NCBI GenBank assembly: GCA_036272735.1
Contig: DATAYF010000537.1
Coordinates: forward strand, 1-12,077
Reading direction: 5' to 3'
Length of the DNA: 12,077 nt
Origin: DATAYF01 sp036272735
GTDB taxonomy: Bacteria > Chloroflexota > Ktedonobacteria > Ktedonobacterales > Ktedonobacteraceae
Both the position numbers and the translations under genes were made by a program. How positions within the stretch are numbered: position 1 is the first letter of the stretch; every line of letters starts with the position of its first letter. Positions 6,258-12,077 of the stretch are shown in pieces. The notes beneath the pieces were generated by a model, which was given only the letters and a program-made list of their open reading frames with translations, ran no database searches and was not told the DNA's origin.

Positions 6258-7241
6258 TTATCTTCGCGCCGACGAGTTTGTGTTCACGTTGGCAAATTCG
6301 CGTAGCAGGTTATTGAACTGGATGGCCTGCTCCTCCTGTACATGGTACCTGGCCTTATCGAAGATACGCACATCCACGAGCGGATTGACACGCTTGAACT
6401 CGGCCGCTACCTCGGTTGGCGTTAACACCCCCTCGCGGCCCCAGATTGCGATGGTGGGCACCTGCAAGCGTGCGAACGGCTCCCGCACGTCCATGGTCAG
6501 ATGATTGCTGACGTGGGCGGCAGCGGCGTAACGACTCTCCGGCTGATGGGCGTTGGTAGAGATGTATTCGACCAGTTCATCGGTCAACAAACCGAGGTTA
6601 TGGTATCCCTCTTTGTCGTAGTAGTTGCGAATGGCCTGGCGTGACGTGAGCATATTATAGATAAACTCGCCCACTATTGGCGTGCGCAACAGCAGCTTGA
6701 GCGCCGCACTAGCGGGCGTGGGGAAGTGTTCCTGAAGCAGTTCGGGGTCAGGAGAAACCAATACGACCCGCTCAAATAATTGTGGACGACGGAAAGCACA
6801 GGCGATGATATAGCCACAGGAGAGACCATGAGCAACAACGATAGCAGGCTGCTCGACCACTTCACGCAGAAAATCATTGAGCAGGTCGGTATATAGCTCA
6901 GCATCATAATCGATGTCCTGACGGTCAGAGAGACCAAAGCCGAGCAGATCTACGGCGTAGACGCGATAGTGTTCAGCAAGCACATCGATATTTTTGCGCC
7001 ACTCATAGGATGATGCTCCAGGGCCAAAACCATGCACGAGCAGTAGCGGCTTAGCGTCACGCGCCCCCTTGACTTCGTAGAACATATCGCCATATTTCCA
7101 GGGATAGCGGCGCTCTTCCCCGCTTAAAACCGTATTCAATTCACCCGCGAGCGCTTCAGTAATTTTATTATAGACCGCCAAGGCTCCCAGCGTGCCACCG
7201 ATCAACAGACCGGTGTTGAACAGCTTTTTTGCGAAACCCAT
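6258..7241 (-). CDS. Alpha/beta-fold hydrolase with N-terminal membrane anchor
   Basis: Predicted hydrolase of 327 aa. Residues 7-27 form a hydrophobic helix after Lys5/Lys6, so the enzyme is probably membrane-anchored or exported. The alpha/beta hydrolase core starts near 65: oxyanion loop HGFGPGASSYEW (70-81), the DLLGFGLSD strand-loop (98-106), nucleophile elbow GLSCG with Ser141, and the late histidine His300 in ARYHVQEE. The usual acid position in the WGxxD motif reads WGREG (267-271), with Gly where Asp is expected; Glu270 or another acid would have to substitute. The start ATG at 7241 follows TAGGAG seven bases away. A possible promoter lies at 7306-7335. The substrate is unknown; esterase, lipase or C-C hydrolase activity is possible. 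No operon partner is intact downstream. Confidence 0.88.
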   Translation of the reverse strand: MGFAKKLFNTGLLIGGTLGALAVYNKITEALAGELNTVLSGEERRYPWKYGDMFYEVKGARDAKPLLLVHGFGPGASSYEWRKNIDVLAEHYRVYAVDLLGFGLSDRQDIDYDAELYTDLLNDFLREVVEQPAIVVAHGLSCGYIIACAFRRPQLFERVVLVSPDPELLQEHFPTPASAALKLLLRTPIVGEFIYNMLTSRQAIRNYYDKEGYHNLGLLTDELVEYISTNAHQPESRYAAAAHVSNHLTMDVREPFARLQVPTIAIWGREGVLTPTEVAAEFKRVNPLVDVRIFDKARYHVQEEQAIQFNNLLREFANVNTNSSARR

Positions 7242-7305
7242 AGCACACTCCTAGCATCTTTTTCTTTCAACACAGCATTCATAAAATGATGGACCTCTAA
7301 AAAAT

Positions 7306-7335
7306 ACTATAACATGCTTCACCAGCGAGCCGCAA
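7306..7335 (-). promoter_or_regulatory. Candidate promoter for the alpha/beta hydrolase
   Basis: On the minus strand TTGCGG (7330-7335) and TATAGT (7306-7311) are separated by 18 bases, about 65 bases upstream of the hydrolase start. The -10 match is good and the -35 match partial. Confidence 0.35.
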
Positions 7336-7369
7336 AGGTACTACCTTGCTTTCTTTTGGCATTAGGACT

Positions 7370-7459
7370 ACAATACGGATACCAGCAGGAAAACCTATGC
7401 CTGCGTACAGACGTATCGATGCTGTATAAAAAAACCTCCTCGAAAGGAGTCCGTATTGT
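7370..7459 (+). promoter_or_regulatory. Multi-stem leader RNA that sequesters the ribosome site and start codon
   Basis: Four stems are visible in 90 bases. P1 is the perfect 10-bp pair ACAATACGGA (7370-7379) / TCCGTATTGT (7450-7459), whose 3' strand includes the first two bases of the GTG start. P2 is GCAGG (7385-7389) / CCTGC (7400-7404). P3 is TACAG (7406-7410) / CTGTA (7422-7426). P4 is CTCCT (7436-7440) / AGGAG (7445-7449) with loop CGAA. P4 buries the Shine-Dalgarno sequence and stacks directly on P1. This layout is what a translational riboswitch, thermosensor or protein-bound leader would show. I do not recognise a known riboswitch class. Confidence 0.6.
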
Positions 7460-7850
7460 GAAAAGCCCTGTAGAGATGCGCAAGGTAATAGGCGGCGTCA
7501 TACTTGCAGTCTTGTTTGTATGCATGTTCCTATTTATCAAGTCATCGCTCGTTATCGACTGGGACGGAAGTGGTACCAACCTGACGCCACTCCTGCCGAT
7601 CCTCGCGGTCATCGGTATCCTTGTGATTGTTTTCTATCACATTATCTATAAGTCAAGCGCCGAAACGAATAAGCTGAGTTGGACGGCAATACTCACGGTT
7701 ATCTGGCTTGCCATCATCATTTTCTACCCGTTCAAAGATCCCAATAATACCAGCTCTGGTACCATTGGCTTCTTCACCTTGGTTGCTGGATTGGCCGTCT
7801 GCGTGCTATGGGTACGTTTTTTCGCCGACGATATCATTACCACAGCCTAA
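7458..7850 (+). CDS. Small four-helix membrane protein of unknown function
   Basis: Hypothetical integral membrane protein of 130 aa. Four hydrophobic segments are seen at about 10-28, 44-62, 76-91 and 102-121, separated by short polar loops. The N-terminus is basic (KSPVEMRK), and the protein ends with the acidic turn FADDIITTA. No catalytic or transport motif is recognised. The GTG start at 7458 is chosen because AAAGGAG (7443-7449) sits eight bases upstream. The frame is open from 7314, but that extension lacks a ribosome site and would translate the structured leader at 7370-7459. The gene diverges from the hydrolase and converges on purH. Expression is probably controlled at translation initiation, given the paired ribosome site. 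It may respond to envelope or ionic stress, but nothing in the protein itself shows this. Confidence 0.7.
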   Translation: MKSPVEMRKVIGGVILAVLFVCMFLFIKSSLVIDWDGSGTNLTPLLPILAVIGILVIVFYHIIYKSSAETNKLSWTAILTVIWLAIIIFYPFKDPNNTSSGTIGFFTLVAGLAVCVLWVRFFADDIITTA

Positions 7851-7863
7851 AACAAGCGCGCGC

Positions 7864-7896
7864 GAGAGGGGATGGCATCTCTCAATGTCCCCTCTC
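7864..7896. terminator. Hairpin between convergent genes, probable bidirectional terminator
   Basis: GAGAGGGGA (7864-7872) and TCCCCTCTC (7888-7896) form a 9-bp perfect stem with a 15-base loop. It lies 14 bases after the membrane-protein stop and 53 bases beyond the purH stop on the other strand. A pyrimidine-rich but interrupted tract follows on the plus strand, so intrinsic termination is plausible and not certain. Confidence 0.6.
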
Positions 7897-7949
7897 TCTC
7901 TGTTCCTGCTCTTCTGCTCTGCGCCCCTATCCCCAAACAGCCACGCCAC

Positions 7950-9518
7950 TCAGTGTCGATAATGACGTTTCCCTGTGAAGATCAGCGCAATGGCGTAGTG
8001 GTTGGCTTCACGTATGACATCCTCGTCGCGTTCCGAACCTCCTGGTTGAATAATAGCGGTAATGCCCGCCCTGGCGGCTGCTTCAACGGCGTCCGCAAAC
8101 GGAAAGGCCGCGTCAGAGGCCAACACCGTTCCTCGTGCCCGTGAGGCCGCTTTTTCGACCGCAAGTTGTACGCTGGAGACGCGGCTCATCTGCCCCGCGC
8201 CGATACCGACGAGCATCAGTTTACGAGCCAGCACGACGGCATTTGATTTCACACGCCGCACGGCTTTCCAGGCAAACATAAGATTTGTCACCTCATCAAG
8301 CGTGGGTTCGCGTTCAGAAACAACGCTGTACTCCGACTCGCGCTCCCCCACGATGTCGGGCGTCTGTAGGAGCAAACCACCACTGATGGAGCGTACTTCT
8401 GGGTGCGCATGGTGCAGCGCCTGCGAACTGATGGCGCGTGGTTCAATCGCACAATTGGTTGCCAGCAGGCGTATCTGTGGTCGCTTGCGCAAAAGCGAGA
8501 CCGCTTCAGGACTGAACTCCGGCGCAATGATGGCTTCATAGGACAACTGGCTCATCTCGTGAGCGGTCACCTCGTTAATTGGCCGATTGCTGCCAATCAC
8601 GCCGCTATTCGAGGCAATCGGGTCGCACGCATGCGCTTTCTTGTACGCTTCCAGCAGCACATCGTCACAGGCCAATCCGCAGGGATTAGTATGTTTGATA
8701 ATAGCAACCGTTGGAGCAGTGAAGCATTGGACGGTTCCCAGCGCCACGTCCAGGTCGAGTAAATTATTGAACGAGAGATGTTTGCCATGCAAGAACTGGG
8801 CTCCGGCGACGGTCGGCAAGCCAATAGAGTTGCTATAGCCGGACCAGCGGTAGAACGCGGCCTGCTGATGTGGATTTTCGCCGTAACGTAGCGTCTGTAG
8901 GCGTTCGAGTGGGAGGGTGAGTTCGGATGGGAAGCATTCGCTCTCAGCCATACGCAAATACTCAGCGATGGCGGTATCGTACGTGGCGGTATATTGAAAG
9001 GCGGTAATGGCGAGGCGGCGGCGTGTTTCCAGACTGACCTCACCTTGCTCACTCCATTCCTGCATCACCGAAGCGTAATCTTCCGGTCGCGTCAGAACGA
9101 TCACGTCACGGAAGTTTTTAGCCGCCGCTCTGATGAGGGCAATGCCGCCAACGTCAACGCGTGCCAAAACCTCATCTGGTGTGGTATCGGGATGATGGGC
9201 CAGCGCCGCGAAGGGATAGAGGTTGACAATCACCAGGTCAATAGGATCGATGCCATGAACGCTCATCTCTTCGATATGGCGTGGCAGGTCGCGCCGGGCC
9301 ACGATGCCGCCAATAATAATGGGGTGCAATGCACTAATTTCATCTTCCAGGATTTCTGGAAAACGCGATAGTTCGCTGACCGAAGATGCGTGGATTCCTT
9401 CCGCGGCTAACACTTTCAGTGTGTTTTCAGTAGCGAACATTGACACAGTATGATTGTGTAGTTCTTGCGCTAATTCGATGAGTCCTTCATGATTAGCCGT
9501 ACTGATCAGGGCTCGCAT
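7950..9518 (-). CDS. purH: Bifunctional PurH: AICAR formyltransferase / IMP cyclohydrolase, cyclohydrolase half divergent
   Basis: Encodes the last two steps of purine synthesis: formylation of AICAR to FAICAR, then ring closure to IMP. Length 522 aa is typical. The N-terminal cyclohydrolase half (1-195) keeps NLYPF (Tyr101), VDVGG (Asp122) and RAAAKN (Lys134). It lacks other family signatures: STGGT reads ATENT (29-33), GRVKTLHPxxHGG reads DEISALHPIIIGG (59-71), and the Lys of SDKxG is His10. The C-terminal transformylase half looks intact: RYGENPHQ (211-218), HGKHLSFNNLLDLD (244-257), catalytic Lys275/His276 in IIKHTNPCG, KSNAVVLA (424-431), GIGAGQMSR (438-446), SDAAFPF (468-474) and QPGGS (491-495). 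The DPVSAFGG loop is altered to DPIASNSG. The start ATG 9518 follows GAAAGGA. No other pur gene is adjacent. Family assignment is secure; whether both activities survive is open. Confidence 0.95.
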   Translation of the reverse strand: MRALISTANHEGLIELAQELHNHTVSMFATENTLKVLAAEGIHASSVSELSRFPEILEDEISALHPIIIGGIVARRDLPRHIEEMSVHGIDPIDLVIVNLYPFAALAHHPDTTPDEVLARVDVGGIALIRAAAKNFRDVIVLTRPEDYASVMQEWSEQGEVSLETRRRLAITAFQYTATYDTAIAEYLRMAESECFPSELTLPLERLQTLRYGENPHQQAAFYRWSGYSNSIGLPTVAGAQFLHGKHLSFNNLLDLDVALGTVQCFTAPTVAIIKHTNPCGLACDDVLLEAYKKAHACDPIASNSGVIGSNRPINEVTAHEMSQLSYEAIIAPEFSPEAVSLLRKRPQIRLLATNCAIEPRAISSQALHHAHPEVRSISGGLLLQTPDIVGERESEYSVVSEREPTLDEVTNLMFAWKAVRRVKSNAVVLARKLMLVGIGAGQMSRVSSVQLAVEKAASRARGTVLASDAAFPFADAVEAAARAGITAIIQPGGSERDEDVIREANHYAIALIFTGKRHYRH

Positions 9519-9600
9519 GAGTCATCCTTTCGAGGCTGTAACCCTTTATATTCCCTACAGAAGTTCCGCATACAGGTACGAAAACACCAGGACGATCAAC
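9519..9600. other. Upstream region of purH
   Basis: On the minus strand an AT-rich TATAAA lies near 9546-9551, about 28 bases before the start codon, and is a possible -10 element. No convincing -35 partner was found. The repeat copy begins at 9601. Confidence 0.3.
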
Positions 9601-9674
9601 TAAGTCCTTATTCCGCCCCCCAACGCCACTGTCATGGCTAGTACTACGCGCTCAGGGGGTCGGGTACGTAGTAA
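9601..9674. repeat. Diverged third copy of the REP-like repeat
   Basis: It aligns end to end with the 81-bp units at 2685-2848. It shares CCTTATTCCGC, CCAACGCCACTG, TGGCTAG, CGCTCAGGG and the terminal GTAGTAA, lacks one internal 9-base block, and has several substitutions. Stem bases changed in pairs: the outer AA/TT pairs became CC/GG, and TAGCGCTA became TAGTACTA, which is still a palindrome. It lies 83 bases upstream of the purH start, between divergent genes. Confidence 0.75.
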
Positions 9675-10263
9675 CGAGAAAGTACTCCCTTTACTCACAG
9701 TATATCCCAAAGACTGGCATATATTCAGCAAGCGTACGCTTGCCTTGCTCGCAATCAAGTGTGACCTTAACCCAAATTTGGTACTTTGATACTAAATTCT
9801 TCAATCTATGCTTTAATCAAGGATGGGCTATGGTATCATCGCAAATGTAAACATATTTATAGCAAAATGTATCAAAAAACATCACATCAGATCACAGTGT
9901 TGCGCGATACACTGTGACTGCCTCTCTACTAATTATACAGGCCGATATGCGCAGGGATTGGGGTCGTGGATAGATAAAGCGTGTTGTGGTCTTCCCTGAT
10001 CGCTATGACGGCCTCATCTACAAAGCTGTAGATGGCAAAAGAGAATCGTTCTCTTGCATTTAAATACGCAAGTTTTTAGATGCAACTGGACCGATTATCC
10101 TACGCGTAATGGCAACGCTGTGTTTTTACTCCGCTGAATAGGAATTGAGGGCTATTTGCTACATGCCCTCCTGCGAAGTCATAAACACGCAAGAGCCAGC
10201 GCATACAAACAGACCAAGAAGAAGGAAATCCAGGGAAGCGCCCTGGAACGAGGAGATTACGTG
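9675..10263. other. Long intergenic and leader region with several palindromes
   Basis: No gene is seen. Structures read directly are: a perfect 16-base palindrome GCAAGCGTACGCTTGC at 9728-9743; a 9-bp inverted repeat TCACAGTGT (9892-9900) / ACACTGTGA (9909-9917), shaped like a regulator site; hairpins at 10015-10034 (CATCTACA stem) and 10039-10055 (AAGAGAA stem); CTTGC (10053-10057) / GCAAG (10068-10072) followed by TTTTT, which overlaps and competes with the previous hairpin like a small attenuator; GAGGGC (10147-10152) / GCCCTC (10165-10170); and TCCAGGG / CCCTGGA (10229-10247), just before the ribosome site of the next gene. A promoter must lie here, but no pair of hexamers is convincing. 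Confidence 0.45.
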
Positions 10264-12006
10264 ATGCAAACATTGATACGACCAAGTACACCAAATCCTG
10301 GCTTCAGACCACCACGTCCAAGACGAAGGCGCTTTTCACCATTTATGCTCGTTGGCGCTGCCGTTACCTTGTTGATGGTCGTCGGAGCTGGTTTTTATCT
10401 TTTCACGCAGAACCGGACAGGCACACATGCGGCAAACGTGAACCCCAATTGTACGCTCATCGTGCCGCCAAATCCATTATCAGCGCAGGGTCTGGCTACG
10501 CCCTATAGATTGTTCGGGGCCAATGATGGTATGGGCCCTTGTAATCAGGCGAATGCGATGCAGACAGCGTTTGTGCAGGGAGCGGTTTTGGATCCGGCCA
10601 CAGGCCAGATCTCGGTGTATAACCCACTGGTCACTGACGGAAACAAACAGCCAGCAGTTACGCCGACTGCGCCCAAGCTGCCAGCCAATGCAGTCGTTGG
10701 TCTGTGGTTCGGTTTCCAGGGCACCAAACTGACGCTCAGAGGCGCGCAAAATAGCTTGAACGCTGGTAATTGCGTTAATGGCCTAAGAGGAAGCGTCTTT
10801 GGTCAATTCGCCTATTGTAACGCACCCGCCTTTTTCCAGGCCGCGAACCAGGCTATCGCAGCCGGTAAGCTTAAAGTACCTGCCCTGGGCACAGCCAAAG
10901 ATGGCATGACCTGCCCGACGACCCGTGACTTCTCGGTTGTTGACCAGGACCAGAGTGACAACACCACCACTGCGTATCTGCTCAACGGTCGTGGTCAGAC
11001 AGCTCAGGCAACGGCGGCAAACATGGCGCAGATACCAAATGCTTTTACATTGACCAATGCCAGCGACAATGGCCTGCTCGATGCCTTTATCGACCCGGCA
11101 CTGGGTTGCACACCCTGGACAGCGCCCGACCTGGCAAATCCTGGGCATATGGTTCCCGCTCTGCCGCTCGATGAACTGCAAGCAGCCGCGAATCAAGCTG
11201 CCCCGGTTGCACTCGTTCCAGCTAATGATCCCATGGTACTTGTCAACAACAACCAGAACCTGACTAAAGTCAACGCCTATCGTGCTGGTTCCAATCAAAC
11301 GCCTGCCGCTAGCTTTCAGCAAGCCAACGGGTTCCAGTATTGCTCTAACCTGATGGCGATTGGCCCGAGCCGTATCTTCAAAGATAGTCAGATGACCCAG
11401 AACTTTACTTCGCCCATGCCAGCCATGGCGAACAGTCTGTTTACCTTCCTGGCAACGCGCTTTAACATGAGCCTGATGAACCTCAAGTGCAATATGAGAA
11501 GCCCGATCAGGCTGCAGACCAATGGCAATGGCGTTACCATCAATGCGTTCTGGAGAAACACCAGCAACAATAATGGTGGCACCACTACCAACAACAATGG
11601 TACGACTCCCACGAACAATAATGGCGGCACGACTACCAATGGGAATACTACCAACAACAATGCTGGTACGACTCCTACGGCTCCTGCCAACAATGCCGGT
11701 AAGACTCCTACGGCTCCTGCTACCAACAATGGCAGCACCACGCCTGCCACGCCTACCAACAATGGTGGCACCACGCCTACGGCTCCTGCTGCTACCAACA
11801 ATAGCAGCGCTACGCCTACGACGCCTACGACGCCCGCTACCAATGGTAATACCCAGGGGCAAACGCCTACGACTACCAACAGCTATAATGCTGGTAGTCA
11901 GCCAGCCTCTACTGCTCCGGTAAGCAACACCAATTCGGTGCAAACGGCGCAGGGTCTTTCAATGGATATGGTACAGTTGGTAACACAGGTATACATGCCC
12001 CAATAA
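10264..12006 (+). CDS. Membrane-anchored extracellular protein with Cys-containing core and Asn/Thr/Pro-rich tail
   Basis: Uncharacterised surface protein of 580 aa. It has a basic Pro/Arg N-terminus (RPPRPRRRR, 16-23) and one hydrophobic segment at about 27-48, giving a signal anchor with the rest outside. An ordered domain spans about 60-430 with eight Cys (63, 93, 170, 185, 217, 282, 360, 409), enough for four disulfides. Landmark motifs are CTLIVPPNPLSAQGLATPY (63-81), SVYNPLV, VFGQFAYCNAPAFF, CPTTRDFSVVDQDQSDN and GCTPW. The low-complexity tail (434-545) repeats NNxGxTTPTAPA-like units and ends in a 35-residue non-repetitive segment. From memory, the core resembles hypothetical secreted proteins of fungi and actinobacteria; this was not searched. 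AGGAG at 10251-10255 supports ATG 10264; GTG 10261 is an alternative. No enzymatic motif is recognised. A cell-surface or spore/hyphal matrix role is inferred from architecture only. Confidence 0.85.
   Translation: MQTLIRPSTPNPGFRPPRPRRRRFSPFMLVGAAVTLLMVVGAGFYLFTQNRTGTHAANVNPNCTLIVPPNPLSAQGLATPYRLFGANDGMGPCNQANAMQTAFVQGAVLDPATGQISVYNPLVTDGNKQPAVTPTAPKLPANAVVGLWFGFQGTKLTLRGAQNSLNAGNCVNGLRGSVFGQFAYCNAPAFFQAANQAIAAGKLKVPALGTAKDGMTCPTTRDFSVVDQDQSDNTTTAYLLNGRGQTAQATAANMAQIPNAFTLTNASDNGLLDAFIDPALGCTPWTAPDLANPGHMVPALPLDELQAAANQAAPVALVPANDPMVLVNNNQNLTKVNAYRAGSNQTPAASFQQANGFQYCSNLMAIGPSRIFKDSQMTQNFTSPMPAMANSLFTFLATRFNMSLMNLKCNMRSPIRLQTNGNGVTINAFWRNTSNNNGGTTTNNNGTTPTNNNGGTTTNGNTTNNNAGTTPTAPANNAGKTPTAPATNNGSTTPATPTNNGGTTPTAPAATNNSSATPTTPTTPATNGNTQGQTPTTTNSYNAGSQPASTAPVSNTNSVQTAQGLSMDMVQLVTQVYMPQ
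11563..11900 (+). repeat. Degenerate coding repeat, Asn/Gly/Thr/Pro-rich tail
   Basis: The DNA encodes successive 8-12 residue units such as NNNGGTTT, NNNGTTPT, NNNAGTTPTAPA, NNAGKTPTAPA and NNGGTTPTAPA. Unit sequence drifts toward TPTTPT near the end. It resembles stalk or linker regions of surface proteins and is prone to length variation by slippage. Confidence 0.85.
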
Positions 12007-12043
12007 TGCCCGCTCGTCACCTTCGTGACAAGCAAACAAAGAG

Positions 12044-12077
12044 CAGCGGCGTGGTAATTTTCAGTACCACGCCGCTG
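12044..12077 (+). terminator. Strong hairpin terminator at the window end
   Basis: CAGCGGCGTGGTA (12044-12056) and TACCACGCCGCTG (12065-12077) form a perfect 13-bp GC-rich stem with an 8-base loop, 38 bases after the surface-protein stop. Any T tract lies beyond the window. A smaller hairpin GTCAC-CTTC-GTGAC precedes it at 12016-12029. Confidence 0.75.

Noticed and set aside
7314..7457. 48-residue N-terminal extension of the membrane protein
   Set aside because: It has no ribosome site and would be translated from the structured leader. GTG 7458 has AAAGGAG at the right distance.
10156..10263. Earlier ATG for the surface protein
   Set aside because: There is no Shine-Dalgarno sequence before 10156. 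AGGAG at 10251-10255 fits ATG 10264, and the usual basic-then-hydrophobic signal anchor begins there.
9675..10263. Known riboswitch or tRNA in the long intergenic region
   Set aside because: Stems are present, but no tRNA cloverleaf or familiar riboswitch core could be recognised by eye.
10783..11943. 386-codon minus-strand open frame
   Set aside because: It is antisense to the surface-protein gene. Its Arg/Ser-rich sequence is the reverse reading of the Asn/Thr repeat tail, and it has no ribosome site or recognisable domain.

Overview
The window reads as chromosomal DNA of moderate GC from a soil or filamentous bacterium. It best fits the Chloroflexota class Ktedonobacteria. That placement is inferred from gene style: a GAF-type NarL/LiaS kinase pair, several small SRPBCC genes next to an ArsR gene, decayed insertion elements, and an Asn/Thr/Pro-rich surface protein. 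No rRNA, tRNA or CRISPR array is visible.

Layout. (1) 104-1321: a soluble cytochrome P450, followed by a 32-bp-arm near-perfect palindrome (1332-1397). (2) 1476-3523: a two-component pair, GAF histidine kinase then LuxR-type response regulator. Two identical 81-bp structured repeats fill the gap between the two genes, and a diverged third copy lies at 9601-9674. (3) 3776-5343: a promoter with inverted repeats, then a compact set SRPBCC - ArsR repressor - SRPBCC. The last two genes overlap. (4) 5281-6240: a graveyard with a truncated helix-turn-helix transposase, a 199-bp MITE-like element with ~31-bp terminal inverted repeats, and an unidentified ORF remnant. (5) 6258-7241 (minus): a membrane-anchored alpha/beta hydrolase. 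It is divergent from a four-helix membrane protein (7458-7850), whose leader can fold so that both the Shine-Dalgarno sequence and the start codon are paired. (6) 7950-9518 (minus): PurH, with an intact-looking AICAR transformylase half but an IMP cyclohydrolase half that has lost several consensus residues. (7) 9519-10263: a long intergenic stretch with several palindromes. (8) 10264-12006: a membrane-anchored extracellular protein with a Cys-containing core domain and a low-complexity tail, then a strong hairpin at the window end.

The clearest working units are the kinase/regulator pair and the SRPBCC-ArsR-SRPBCC operon, where ArsR probably controls its own promoter. The most notable non-coding signals are the repeat family, whose stem bases change in pairs between copies, and the multi-stem leader RNA at 7370-7459. 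The most notable protein observation is the divergent cyclohydrolase half of PurH.
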